NCBI GenBank assembly: GCA_938005745.1
Contig: CALLMM010000023.1
Span: 1 to 36,959 of the forward strand
Length of the DNA stretch: 36,959 nt
Reading direction: 5' to 3'
DNA from: an uncultured Chthonomonadales bacterium
Lineage (GTDB): Bacteria > Armatimonadota > Chthonomonadetes > Chthonomonadales > CAJBBX01
The translations under genes and the position numbers were made by a program. A model generated the notes under the pieces. The model had not been told where the DNA came from and ran no database searches. It was given only the letters and a program-made list of their open reading frames with translations. Of this stretch, positions 14,837-23,583 are shown in pieces (within the stretch, counting starts at the first letter, position 1; each line of letters opens with the position of its first letter).

Positions 14837-17026
14837 ATGGCGACCGAAACCAGACAGTTTCAGATCGAGGGAATGGTCTGCGCCTCCTGCGTGGCGCGCG
14901 TGGAGGGCGCGCTCAAGCGCGTGCCGGGCGTGGAGACGGCGGAGGTGAATCTGGCGACCGAACGCGCCGTCGTCGCCTACGATCCGATGCAGGCGGATGT
15001 CGCGCAGATGATCGAGGCGGTGGAGATCGCTGGCTTCACGGCGTCGGAGGCGGTCGAGACACAGGCGCAGGAGCGCGAGGAAGAGCACTTCCGACGCAAG
15101 CAGGCGGAACTGGCTCTGCTGCGCCGGCGGCTGATCGTCTCGCTGGCGCTCTCCGTCCCGGTGGTCGCCGTCAGCATGCTCTGGATGCACGGGCGTCCCT
15201 TCTGGGTGGATGTCGGTCTGCTGCTGCTCACCGCGCCGGTGCAGTTGTGGGCAGGCTGGATATTCTACACAGGGGCGTGGAAGACGCTGCGGCACGGCTC
15301 CGCCGATATGAATGTGCTGGTGGCGCTGGGAACCACCGTGACTTTTGTCTACAGCGCGCTGGCGACCTTCTGGCTGGGCGGTCACGTCTACTATGAGACG
15401 GCGGCGACCATCATCACGCTGATCCTGCTCGGGCGGTACCTGGAGGGTCGGGCGCGCGGACGCGCCTCAGATGCCATCCGCCGCCTGCTGTCGCTTGCGC
15501 CGCCGACGGCGCGCGTGCAGCGTAACGGAGAGGAGATCGAGATCCCCGCGCGCGATCTGCGGGTGGGCGATCTGGTGGCGGTGCGCCCCGGCGAGCGGAT
15601 CGCAGCCGACGGCGTGATCGTTGAGGGCAGGTCTTCGGTAGACGAGAGTATGCTGACCGGAGAGAGCCTGCCGGTGGCAAAGGCGGAGGGCGATCCGGTG
15701 ATCGGCGCGACGATCAACCGGACGGGCGCGTTCGTCTTTCGCGTAACCCGCGTCGGGGCGGATACCGCGCTGGCGCAGATCGTTCAGATGGTGGAGCGCG
15801 CGCAGGGATCGAAGGCGCCGGTACAGCGGCTGGCAGATCGCGTCGCCGCCGTCTTTGTGCCGATTGTGCTGCTGATCTCGCTGGGCACGTTTCTGGTCTG
15901 GAAGCTGGTTCTGGGCGCGCTGCTGACCGACGCGCTGATGCCGGTGGTGGCGGTGCTGGTGATCGCCTGCCCCTGCGCGCTCGGACTGGCGACGCCGACG
16001 GCGATCATGGCGGGAACCGGGCGCGGCGCGGAACTGGGCATTCTGATCAAAGACGGCGCGGCGCTGGAGCATGCGGGCGCGCTGTCCGCCGTCCTGCTGG
16101 ATAAGACCGGAACGATCACCCGCGGAGAGCCGCAGGTAACCGACGTCGTGCCGCTGAACGGTCTCTCCGACGGGGAGCTTCTGCGGATCGCGGCGGCGGC
16201 GGAGAGCGGCTCCGAGCATCCCATCGGCGAGGCGATTGTCCGCGCCGCCCGCGAACGCGCCCCGGAGGTCTCCGCGCCGCTTCCCGTGCGCCATTTTGAG
16301 GCGTTGAGCGGGCAGGGCGTCTTTGCGGAGGTGGGAGAGAGGCGCGTGCTGATCGGAACGCCGCGCCTGATGGAGGAGCGTCGCATCGCGCTGAGCGCGC
16401 AGGCGCAGGCGGCGTTGGAGGACCTCGAGGCGGCGGGCAAGACGGCGATGGCGGTGGCGGTGGAGAACGAGGCGGCGGGGCTGATCGCGGTCGCCGATAC
16501 GGTCGCGCCGAACAGCCGCGAAGCCGTCCGGCAGCTTCAGGCGCTCGGTCTGCGGGTGGTGATGGTTACCGGAGATAACCGTCGCACGGCGGAGGCGATC
16601 GCGCGCGAGGTCGGGATAGAGACGGTGGAGGCGCAGGTGCTTCCCGGCGAGAAAGCCGCCCTGGTCGCCCGTTACCAGCGGGAGGGGCATCGGGTGGCGA
16701 TGGTCGGCGACGGCATCAACGACGCGCCCGCACTGGCGCAGGCGGACCTGGGGATCGCCATCGGCTCCGGAACCGATATCGCCATTGAGACCGCCGGCGT
16801 AACCCTGCTGCGCTCCGATCTGCGCGGGGTTCCGCAGGCGATTGCGCTGGCGCGCGCGACCCTGCGCACGATCCGGCAGAACCTCTTCTGGGCGTTTCTC
16901 TACAACGTGGTGATGATCCCGATGGCGGCGGCGGGACGCCTCGACCCGATGCTCGCGGCGGCGGCGATGGCGCTCTCCTCCGTCTCGGTGGTGAGCAACT
17001 CCCTCCGGCTCAAACGCTTCCGGTAG
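14837..17026 (+). CDS. copA: Copper-translocating P1B-type ATPase
   Basis: A 729-residue Cu(+) export ATPase of the inner membrane. It has one N-terminal heavy-metal-associated domain with GMVCASC (C15, C18). Paired membrane helices precede the actuator domain (TGES in [10 protein letters not shown]). The membrane CPC metal site is at 378-380 ([17 protein letters not shown]), the phosphorylated Asp is D422 in DKTGTITRG, and the hinge is [20 protein letters not shown] from about 624. The C-terminal helices carry the conserved [13 protein letters not shown] plus these motifs indicates Cu(I)/Ag(I). The start is ATG six bases after AAAGGGA; an upstream TTG is possible. No CopZ or CueR/CsoR gene is adjacent. 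Confidence 0.95.
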   Translation: MATETRQFQIEGMVCASCVARVEGALKRVPGVETAEVNLATERAVVAYDPMQADVAQMIEAVEIAGFTASEAVETQAQEREEEHFRRKQAELALLRRRLIVSLALSVPVVAVSMLWMHGRPFWVDVGLLLLTAPVQLWAGWIFYTGAWKTLRHGSADMNVLVALGTTVTFVYSALATFWLGGHVYYETAATIITLILLGRYLEGRARGRASDAIRRLLSLAPPTARVQRNGEEIEIPARDLRVGDLVAVRPGERIAADGVIVEGRSSVDESMLTGESLPVAKAEGDPVIGATINRTGAFVFRVTRVGADTALAQIVQMVERAQGSKAPVQRLADRVAAVFVPIVLLISLGTFLVWKLVLGALLTDALMPVVAVLVIACPCALGLATPTAIMAGTGRGAELGILIKDGAALEHAGALSAVLLDKTGTITRGEPQVTDVVPLNGLSDGELLRIAAAAESGSEHPIGEAIVRAARERAPEVSAPLPVRHFEALSGQGVFAEVGERRVLIGTPRLMEERRIALSAQAQAALEDLEAAGKTAMAVAVENEAAGLIAVADTVAPNSREAVRQLQALGLRVVMVTGDNRRTAEAIAREVGIETVEAQVLPGEKAALVARYQREGHRVAMVGDGINDAPALAQADLGIAIGSGTDIAIETAGVTLLRSDLRGVPQAIALARATLRTIRQNLFWAFLYNVVMIPMAAAGRLDPMLAAAAMALSSVSVVSNSLRLKRFR

Positions 17027-17079
17027 CGGCAGGGCGGCGACCGCACGGGACGACTGGCAGGCGTCGGGGAGAGCGCGGT

Positions 17080-17607
17080 CTACATCAGGCGCAGGGCGAC
17101 CAGCAGCGCGGCGATGCTTTTGGCGTCTTTGATCTGACCGTCGAGGATCATCCTCTCGATCTCCGACGCCCGCACCGGAACCACCTCGATCTGCTCGTCG
17201 GCGTCCGGATTCACCGCCGACCGCTCCAGCTCCTCCGCAAAGTAGGCGTGCAGCACCTCGCTGGAGTAACCCGGAGCCAGGTACTGACTGAACATCCGCC
17301 GCAGCCTGCCAGGGCGATAGCCGATCTCCTCCTCCAGTTCACGCGCCGCGCAGTCGTCCGCCGACTCTCCCTCTTCCAGCGTTCCCGCCGGAATCTCCAG
17401 CAGCGTCTCTCCGACCGCCTGCCGGTACTGGCGGATCAGCAGTATCGTCTCGGCGTCCAGGCGGGGCACGATGGCGACCGCCCCGTGATGCTCCACGATC
17501 TCGCGCCGGATCTCCCGTCCGTCGGGCGTCTGGATGGTGTCTATCCGCAGGGTTACCACGCGCCCGCGATAGAGATACTCCGAATGGATGGTCTTGCCCC
17601 AGCTCAT
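17080..17607 (-). CDS. nudF: ADP-ribose pyrophosphatase (Nudix)
   Basis: A 175-residue Nudix hydrolase that splits ADP-ribose to AMP and ribose 5-phosphate. The ADPRase signature IRQYRQAVGETLLEIPAG runs directly into the box (G75, E81, R89-E90, E93-E94, G96), and an acidic C-terminal half follows as in the family. It is the last gene of a three-gene minus-strand run and overlaps the DUF3866 stop by an ATGA. It converges on copA across a 53-base gap with no clear terminator. Confidence 0.88.
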   Translation of the reverse strand: MSWGKTIHSEYLYRGRVVTLRIDTIQTPDGREIRREIVEHHGAVAIVPRLDAETILLIRQYRQAVGETLLEIPAGTLEEGESADDCAARELEEEIGYRPGRLRRMFSQYLAPGYSSEVLHAYFAEELERSAVNPDADEQIEVVPVRASEIERMILDGQIKDAKSIAALLVALRLM

Positions 17608-18785
17608 CTCTTCTCCTTTATGGCGGAGGGCGCATCCGGAAGCCCCTGCGCCGATCCCGGAGCCGCCAGTTGTCCCGCCAGCATCCCCGCCGCCGCCGCC
17701 GCCAGAAAAAAGGCGCGCTCCTCGGAGAGCGTGCGCCCCATCGTGGTGACCGGCAGCCCGCTCTCCTCCAGCGCCTTCAGCCCCTCCTCCGCCTCCACGC
17801 GAACAAAGGCGTGGCGGTCCAGCAGGCTCCCCTCCTCCAGCGCGCTCTGCAGCGCCGCCTGCTGTCCGGCGGGCAGGACGGGAACGGGCGCGATCGCGCG
17901 GCAGAGCGCAACGCGCTCCAAAACGGTGCGGGTATGGTGGCTCAGTCCGAGATGCCGGGCGCGCGGATCGGCGAAACTCAGGCGCAGAACGGCGATGGGA
18001 GTCCCCTCCAGCGCGGCGGCGGCGTTCAGCGCGATGCCCTGGTCCACGCCGCTGAATCCGAGCGCGGTGTCGGTGCCGACGCTGCCCGGTCCCTGCCCGA
18101 CCACGATCACATCCCCCTGTGCGGCGACTCGCGCCGCCAGCAGCGCGGAGTAGAGGTTCACCGCCTCGAAATCGCCCCCGAACGCCTGCCCGCAGGTTAC
18201 CGTCGCGTCCAGCAGCCCCTTCTCGCGCAGCGCGGGAACGAGACGACTCCAGGCGATCGGCAGCGCCGCGCCGTCGGTCATCACATAGACCACGCGCCCT
18301 GTCCCGCCCATTGCCCGTTTCGCCGCCGCCGCCGCCGCCGCCAGCTGGCTGTGCAGCTCCAGACAGACCACCGGCGCCGACCCCAGCGAAACGACGGCGC
18401 GGAGGGAGGCGTGATGCGGACTCTCCGGAGCCTCCGCCGCAAGCACCGGATGCTGCAGGGGGGTGTAGCGCAGCTTCAGAATATGCCCGGGCGGCTCCGC
18501 CTCATCAGCGCGGAGGCTTCCAAGCGCGCCTTCAGTTTCGAAACCGGAGCCGTCAGCAGTACAGACCCGGTCGGTCTGCGTCACAAAGTCCGCCCCGCCG
18601 CTTCCCAGCCCCATCTCCGCCGCCCAGGTGTTGAGCGTTACGCGGTCACCGACCGCAACCCGCCCGGTCAGGGCGGGGTAGTTGACGGCACGGCGCAGGG
18701 TCTCGCCGACGCGCACGGAGATCTCCTGCGCGCCCGCCCGCTCCGCCGTAACGCTCTCGACCAGTCCGGTCATCCGGCATCTCAT
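17604..18785 (-). CDS. DUF3866 family protein
   Basis: A 393-residue protein matching the uncharacterised DUF3866 family. It has an N-terminal beta-domain (residues 1-75; VAVGDRVTLNTWAAEMGLGSGG). An alpha/beta part follows with VVSLGSAPVVCLELHSQLAA, VVYVMTDGAALPIAWSRLV and VIVVGQGPGSVGTDTALGFSGV. A Gly-rich GQGPGSVGTDT loop and a conserved Asp/Ser/His set (GLSHHTRTVLERV) suggest a catalytic or ligand-binding site, but no activity is known to me. It is flanked by ATGA overlaps on both sides, so it is very probably co-translated with the M20 peptidase and ADP-ribose pyrophosphatase. Confidence 0.85.
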   Translation of the reverse strand: MRCRMTGLVESVTAERAGAQEISVRVGETLRRAVNYPALTGRVAVGDRVTLNTWAAEMGLGSGGADFVTQTDRVCTADGSGFETEGALGSLRADEAEPPGHILKLRYTPLQHPVLAAEAPESPHHASLRAVVSLGSAPVVCLELHSQLAAAAAAAKRAMGGTGRVVYVMTDGAALPIAWSRLVPALREKGLLDATVTCGQAFGGDFEAVNLYSALLAARVAAQGDVIVVGQGPGSVGTDTALGFSGVDQGIALNAAAALEGTPIAVLRLSFADPRARHLGLSHHTRTVLERVALCRAIAPVPVLPAGQQAALQSALEEGSLLDRHAFVRVEAEEGLKALEESGLPVTTMGRTLSEERAFFLAAAAAGMLAGQLAAPGSAQGLPDAPSAIKEKR

Positions 18786-19948
18786 GTCCGCTCTCGTTGT
18801 TCGGCGGCGGAGCGCCGTTCTGCAGCTCGGTGTCGGGAGGCGGCGCGGACGATCGCCAGCGTCCACTCAGCGGAACGCACCAGGTCGGCGACGGCGATCT
18901 GCTCCTCATGCGTATGAATCTTCTGCATCCCGGTTCCGAGCACGCAGGCGGGCAGCCCCATCGCGTTGAAGACGTTGGCGTCGCTGCCGCCTCCCGCCTC
19001 CCGCAGATGGAAGGGCAGTCCGATCTCCTCCGCCGCCTCTCGGGCGATACGCACCACCGGGTCCGATTCGTTGAGACGGTAGGTGTCGTACATGCGCTGA
19101 ATGGAGATGTCTATCTCCGCGCCGAAGTCGGCGGCGGCTTCGTGCAGGGTCTCGACCATATGCTGCACCTGCGCCTGCAGCTTCTGCGGGTCGCGGCTGC
19201 GCGCTTCGGCGCGCAGGGTTACCAGCGGACAGACGATATTCGTGGCGTGTCCGCCCTGAATCACGCCCACATTGGCGGTCGTCTCCGGGTCAATGCGCCC
19301 CAGCCGCATCCGTTCGATGGCGCGCGCCGCCACCTGTATCGCTGAGACGCCCTTCTCCGGCTCGAACCCGGCGTGCGCCGGACGTCCGATGATGGAGATG
19401 GTGAAGGAGTCCTGCGAGGGAGCCGTGTAGACCACCGTGCCGACCGGCGGACCGGTATCCAGCACGAACCCCATCTCGGCGAAGACCAGCGAGCGATCCA
19501 GATGGTGCGCGCCCAGCAAACCGATCTCCTCCGAGACGGTCAGCAGAAGCTGAATATCGCCGTGCGGCAGCCGGTTCTCCTGGATCACCTGCATTGCCTC
19601 GATGAGGGGAGCCATGCCGCCCTTGTCGTCCGCGCCGAGAATGGAGCTGCCGTCCGTCCGGACGATCCCCTCTTCGATCACAATCTTCACATCCGGGTTG
19701 GGGGCGACGGTGTCGAAATGGGCGGAGAAGAAGATCGGCGGGGCGTCGGGCAGGTTGCCGGGCAGCGTGGCGATCAGGTTGCCGCAGTCGCCCCCGGTCT
19801 TCCGGTGCGCCTCATCCCGCACGCAGCGCAGCCCTATCGCCTCCAGCTTCGGCTGTATGATGTCTACTAGCGCCTTCTCCTGTCTGGCGGGCGTGTTGAC
19901 CCGGCACATCTGCAGAAAAAGGTCCAGAAGGCGTTGTTCGTTTACCAT
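18782..19948 (-). CDS. M20-family metallopeptidase (peptidase T-like)
   Basis: A 388-residue M20/M25 zinc peptidase. Metal ligands are visible as H77 and D79 (SAHFDTV), D107 (GADDKGG), E140-E141 (TVSEEIG), D164 (LDTG) and a C-terminal His (KIHTHEEQ). A lid/dimerisation domain is inserted between them (FTISIIGRPAHAGFEPEKGVSAI). It resembles tripeptidase T or related acylases; the substrate is not assignable. The start at MVNEQR follows GGGAGAGG; in-frame starts upstream lack a ribosome site. It is the first gene of the M20 / DUF3866 / nudF operon. Confidence 0.9.
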   Translation of the reverse strand: MVNEQRLLDLFLQMCRVNTPARQEKALVDIIQPKLEAIGLRCVRDEAHRKTGGDCGNLIATLPGNLPDAPPIFFSAHFDTVAPNPDVKIVIEEGIVRTDGSSILGADDKGGMAPLIEAMQVIQENRLPHGDIQLLLTVSEEIGLLGAHHLDRSLVFAEMGFVLDTGPPVGTVVYTAPSQDSFTISIIGRPAHAGFEPEKGVSAIQVAARAIERMRLGRIDPETTANVGVIQGGHATNIVCPLVTLRAEARSRDPQKLQAQVQHMVETLHEAAADFGAEIDISIQRMYDTYRLNESDPVVRIAREAAEEIGLPFHLREAGGGSDANVFNAMGLPACVLGTGMQKIHTHEEQIAVADLVRSAEWTLAIVRAASRHRAAERRSAAEQRERT

Positions 19949-20016
19949 ATCCTCTCCCATATAATGTTTCGGCGCCCTGCGCGTCCGAGTGTACGACGTC
20001 CCGTGCGTCCGAACGC

Positions 20017-20385
20017 TCAACGCACCAGCGCCCGCGCGACCGTCTGCCCGAAGTCGCCGGCGGAGCGCGCGCCCTCTGCCGCCGGTCTGTGTATCTGAAT
20101 GCCCAGGACATGCATGCCGGAGGGCAGTTTGTCGGTCGCGCCGAAGGCGCGGCTGACGGTAACATGATAGAAGCTGGAGTCCAGCGGCGATTCGAAGACG
20201 TTATCTACGCGGATCGGTCCCAGCGTTCCGGCGATCGGGACGATGGAGAAGTGCGCCTTCTCCAGTCCGCAGACCGGTCTGCCGGTGCGCGCATCGGAGA
20301 CCGAGACGTTTATGGTGATCACATCCGTTGTTCCGGCGGGTTCCGCATAGTCTGTCGCGACCGCCTCTACCATCAGCCTCGCCAA
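20017..20385 (-). CDS. Small protein of unknown function
   Basis: A 122-residue protein that I do not recognise. It is beta-rich: ITINVSVSDARTGRPVCGLEKAHFSIVPI resembles an Ig-like or carboxypeptidase-regulatory-like strand pattern, then SSFYHVTVSRAFGATDKLPSGMHVLGIQIHRP. There is no signal peptide or transmembrane segment. The likely start is TTG, with GGGAGG about seven bases upstream; an ATG four codons later is the alternative. It lies 28 bases downstream of the SIS-domain gene on the same strand and is likely co-transcribed. Confidence 0.6.
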   Translation of the reverse strand: MARLMVEAVATDYAEPAGTTDVITINVSVSDARTGRPVCGLEKAHFSIVPIAGTLGPIRVDNVFESPLDSSFYHVTVSRAFGATDKLPSGMHVLGIQIHRPAAEGARSAGDFGQTVARALVR

Positions 20386-20413
20386 CGCCAGACCTCCCGT
20401 AGCCTCCCCGCTC

Positions 20414-21451
20414 TCAGCGGGTCAGGGTCACCTTTGTCAATCCGCGCGGATTGTCCGGGTCGCTTCCGCGCACCTTCGCCAGGCAGCAGGCAAACAGCTG
20501 TCCCGGCAGGATATAGACCAGGGGGCTGAGCAGTTCGTCCACCTCGACGGGAACCGGCAGCCTGACCGCCGCAAGCTCCAGGATCTCCGGGGCGCGGGCG
20601 ATGACGATCATCTCCCCGTCGCGCTCGCGGATCTTGAGCGCAAGCTCCAGCATGGAGGCGTAGGCGCGCCCCTCCGGCGCGAAGAGGAAACAGGGGAAGC
20701 CGCTGTCCACCATCGCAATCGGACCGTGCAGGAAGTCCGCGCCGGAGTAGGGCTTGGCGACCAGATAGCAGGTCTCGGTCAACTTCAGGGCGGCTTCCAG
20801 CGCGGTCGGCTGATTGACGCCGCGCGCCAGCACCGCGCACTCCTCCATATAGCGGTAGCGCGCCACCGCCTCCTCCACCGTCTCGCGCATCGCCAGCGTC
20901 TCTCGCATCTGCTCGGGTGTCTCCTCCAGCGCGTTGAGCAGATCGCGGCGGTCCGCCAGCGAGAAAGCCAGCATCGCGACGACTGCCAGCGAGGTGGTGT
21001 AGGTTTTGGTGGCGGCGACCGACTTCTCCTCGCCCGCATGGCAGGCAAGCACGAAGTCGCTGACCTGTGTGATGGGCGATTCAGGGTCGTTGGTCACGCA
21101 GGCGGTCAGCGCGCCCGCAGACCGCGCCGAGGAGAGCACCTGCACCACGTCGGTTCCCTGACCGGACTGCGAGATGCCAAGCACCAGGGTGTTTCCCAGC
21201 CGCAGCCGCGCGTCGTAGAGGGTGTAGACGCTGGGCGCAGCCAGCGCGACCGGGATCCCCGCCACGATCTCCAGCAGATACTTGGCATAGGTGGCGGCGT
21301 TATCCGAGGTGCCGCGCGCCGCAATCACGACGAAACGCACATCCTGCTCCCGCATCGTCGCCGCCAGACGCGCCACGTTGCCGCGCTCCGCGTTGATGGC
21401 GCGCTCCACCCAGTCCGGCTGTTCCTGAATCTCTCTGAGCATATGGGACAT
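20414..21451 (-). CDS. SIS-domain sugar-phosphate isomerase/deaminase (GlmS C-terminal/NagB-II-like)
   Basis: A 345-residue protein with two SIS domains and no glutaminase domain. It corresponds to the isomerase half of GlmS and to stand-alone NagB-II/AgaS-type enzymes. Diagnostic segments are AARGTSDNAATYAKY (from residue 44), LVLGISQSGQGTDVV (phosphosugar loop), EEKSVAATKTYTTSLA, and KPYSGADFLHGPIAMV in the second domain, with the terminal RGLTKVTLT typical of the family. The likely reaction is glucosamine-6-phosphate deamination or a related aldose-ketose step; the exact sugar is not decidable from sequence. AGGAG precedes the ATG. No PTS genes or nag operon are adjacent. Confidence 0.85.
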   Translation of the reverse strand: MSHMLREIQEQPDWVERAINAERGNVARLAATMREQDVRFVVIAARGTSDNAATYAKYLLEIVAGIPVALAAPSVYTLYDARLRLGNTLVLGISQSGQGTDVVQVLSSARSAGALTACVTNDPESPITQVSDFVLACHAGEEKSVAATKTYTTSLAVVAMLAFSLADRRDLLNALEETPEQMRETLAMRETVEEAVARYRYMEECAVLARGVNQPTALEAALKLTETCYLVAKPYSGADFLHGPIAMVDSGFPCFLFAPEGRAYASMLELALKIRERDGEMIVIARAPEILELAAVRLPVPVEVDELLSPLVYILPGQLFACCLAKVRGSDPDNPRGLTKVTLTR

Positions 21452-21608
21452 ATGCCGCTCCTTCCGGTTCCTCGCATCGAGCGTTTTCTGGAGGAGTTTT
21501 CACCAGCGCGCTCCGTTCTCCCTCCTCCTTCCTGTCGGACGGGAGGAGTTTTGCCAGAAGTGTGGAATGTGGTATTCCCCGACACGATTACATGACAGGA
21601 GTTTACCG

Positions 21609-22886
21609 ATGACCCGCCGGGATCAGGATCAGGCGAAAGAGACGCAGAGGCGCGATATGGACACGCTCCAGCAGGAGAACGCCCTGCTGCGCGAGACGGA
21701 GGAGAGGCGCGCCCTGGTGCTGGAGGCGGCGCGGCGTGTCGCGCTGGATATCCTCGCCAGTCGCACCGGTGTCGAGGCGCTGCGGCATATCGCGGAGGCG
21801 GCGCGCACCATTGCGCGCGCCCGTTATGTGGCGCTGGGGGTCGCCCGTCTGGACGGACAGGGGCTGATGGAGTTCGTGACCGCCGGGCTGACTCGGGAGC
21901 AGGAGGCGGCGATCGAGAGACGACCGCGCGGACTGGGCGTTCTGGGACTGCTGCTCACCCGCACCGAGCCGCTGCGGATTGACAATCTGGAGGAGCATCC
22001 CGCCTCCGTCGGCTTTCCGCCGAACCATCCGCGGATGACCAGTTTTCTGGGCGTTCCGATCCGCCGCGGCGAAATCACGCTGGGCAGCCTCTACCTGACC
22101 GATAAGGAGGACGGCAGTCCGTTTACGGAGGCGGACGAGGCGGCGGTGCAGGAGCTGGGGGCGCACGCGGCGGTCGCGATCCACAACCTGCATATGATCT
22201 CCCGGCAGCGCGCGCTGGTGCGCGGGCTGATCGCGGCGCAGGAGGAGGAGCGGCGCGCCGTCGCCTACGACCTGCACGACGGCTTGACGCAGTTTGTCAT
22301 GGCGGCGCACGCGCATCTGGATTCGTTTCGGAAGTCGTATGAGGAGGGAAAGGGAGAGCGGGCGGCGCGAGAACTGGAGCAGGGGCTGCGCTATCTGAAG
22401 GAGGCGGTCATCGAATCCCGGCGTCTGGTCAACGGGCTGCGCTCGCTGGCGCTGGACGATCTGGGGCTGGCGGGCGCGCTGGAGCAGACCTTCTCCGAAG
22501 AGAAGCGGCGCGCCGGCTGGGTGGAGGCGGAGCTGATTCACAATATCGCGGGCAAGCGGTTCGATAAGGCGCTGGAGACGGCGGTCTATCGGGTGGCGCA
22601 GGAGGCGTTGACCAACGTTCGCAAGCACGCCGCCGCCACGCATGTCCGGCTGGTGCTGCTGGAGCGGCAGGGAGAGCGTCCCGGTCACTCGCAGTTGACG
22701 CTGGAGGTGCGGGACTGGGGGCGCGGCTTTGTGCCGGAAGAGGTGGGGGATACCTACAATCATGTGGGGCTTCAGGGTATGATTGAGCGGGTGAGTCTGA
22801 TGGGCGGCAGTTTTGAGATACAGGGAGTTCCGGGAGAGGGCACGACAGTCCGCGCCATCTTTCCGGTGCTGCCGGCGGAGTTGTAG
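21609..22886 (+). CDS. GAF-domain sensor histidine kinase (NarL/DegS-type, HisKA_3)
   Basis: A 425-residue cytosolic kinase. It has an N-terminal coiled coil (residues 10-50) and a GAF domain (about 60-200; RYVALGVARLDGQGLMEFV ... FLGVPIRRGEITLGSLYLTDKEDG). A HisKA_3 dimerisation domain follows, with phospho-acceptor H223 in EEERRAVAYDLHDGLTQFV, and then a HATPase domain (VAQEALTNVRKHAAAT; DWGRGFVP; GLQGMIERVSLMGG). There is no transmembrane segment, so it senses a soluble cue through GAF. Motif order is that of the DegS/NarX subgroup. AGGAG lies seven bases before the ATG. It pairs with the response regulator starting 13 bases after its stop. Confidence 0.92.
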   Translation: MTRRDQDQAKETQRRDMDTLQQENALLRETEERRALVLEAARRVALDILASRTGVEALRHIAEAARTIARARYVALGVARLDGQGLMEFVTAGLTREQEAAIERRPRGLGVLGLLLTRTEPLRIDNLEEHPASVGFPPNHPRMTSFLGVPIRRGEITLGSLYLTDKEDGSPFTEADEAAVQELGAHAAVAIHNLHMISRQRALVRGLIAAQEEERRAVAYDLHDGLTQFVMAAHAHLDSFRKSYEEGKGERAARELEQGLRYLKEAVIESRRLVNGLRSLALDDLGLAGALEQTFSEEKRRAGWVEAELIHNIAGKRFDKALETAVYRVAQEALTNVRKHAAATHVRLVLLERQGERPGHSQLTLEVRDWGRGFVPEEVGDTYNHVGLQGMIERVSLMGGSFEIQGVPGEGTTVRAIFPVLPAEL

Positions 22887-22899
22887 CGGGAGACGAGGC

Positions 22900-23577
22900 G
22901 TGAGAGAGCAGAACGAGGTTGCGCCCATACGGGTGATGCTGGTGGACGACCACGCGATCTGGCGCGGAGGCGTTCGCAGCATGCTGGAGGACACCGAATT
23001 TCAGGTGGCGGCGGAGGCGGCTTCCGGTGCGGAGGCGCTGGAGGCGGCGCGCAGAGCGCGCCCGCAGATGGCGCTGCTGGATATTCGCATGGCGGGAGGT
23101 GACGGTCTGGACGCGCTGCAGGCGCTCAAACAGGAGCATCCCCGGATGGCGGTCATCATGCTGACCACCTACGACAACCCGACCTATGTGGCGCGCGCGG
23201 TCGCCGGAGGAGCCGCCGGGTATCTGCTCAAGGGGATCGAACGGGAGGAGCTGCTGGAGGCGCTGCGCGCCGTCGCGCGCGGGGAGATGCTGCTCACCCC
23301 GCAGCAGCTTGTCCACTCCCTGCGCGGCATCAGCGAGAAGACGGCGGGCGCAGAGGACCTGATCGAGCCGCTGACCGAACGCGAGCAGGAGGTGCTGCGC
23401 CTGCTGGCGACCGGTCTCTCCAACCGGGACATCGCCTCGCTCCTCTTCATCGCCGAGAGCACTGTCAAGACGCACGTCGAGCATATCATCGGCAAACTGG
23501 GCGTCTCGGACCGCGTGCAGGCTGCCGTCTGGGCAGCCTGCCACGGTCTGATCTCGCCTCCCGGCAGCAGCTCGTAA
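22900..23577 (+). CDS. NarL/FixJ-family response regulator
   Basis: A 225-residue two-domain regulator. The receiver domain has the acidic pair in MLVDDHAIW (residues 13-21), phospho-acceptor D61 in MALLDIRM and Lys in GYLLKGI. A LuxR-type helix-turn-helix (LTEREQEVLRLLATGLSNRD and STVKTHVEHIIGKLGVSDR) occupies the C-terminus. The start is GTG with GGGAG upstream; the open frame extends into the kinase gene but lacks a better site. It is the cognate partner of the adjacent GAF histidine kinase. Regulon unknown; the convergent phoX is not an obvious target, because Pho control uses OmpR-type regulators. Confidence 0.92.
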   Translation: MREQNEVAPIRVMLVDDHAIWRGGVRSMLEDTEFQVAAEAASGAEALEAARRARPQMALLDIRMAGGDGLDALQALKQEHPRMAVIMLTTYDNPTYVARAVAGGAAGYLLKGIEREELLEALRAVARGEMLLTPQQLVHSLRGISEKTAGAEDLIEPLTEREQEVLRLLATGLSNRDIASLLFIAESTVKTHVEHIIGKLGVSDRVQAAVWAACHGLISPPGSSS

Positions 23578-23583
23578 CGGAGG

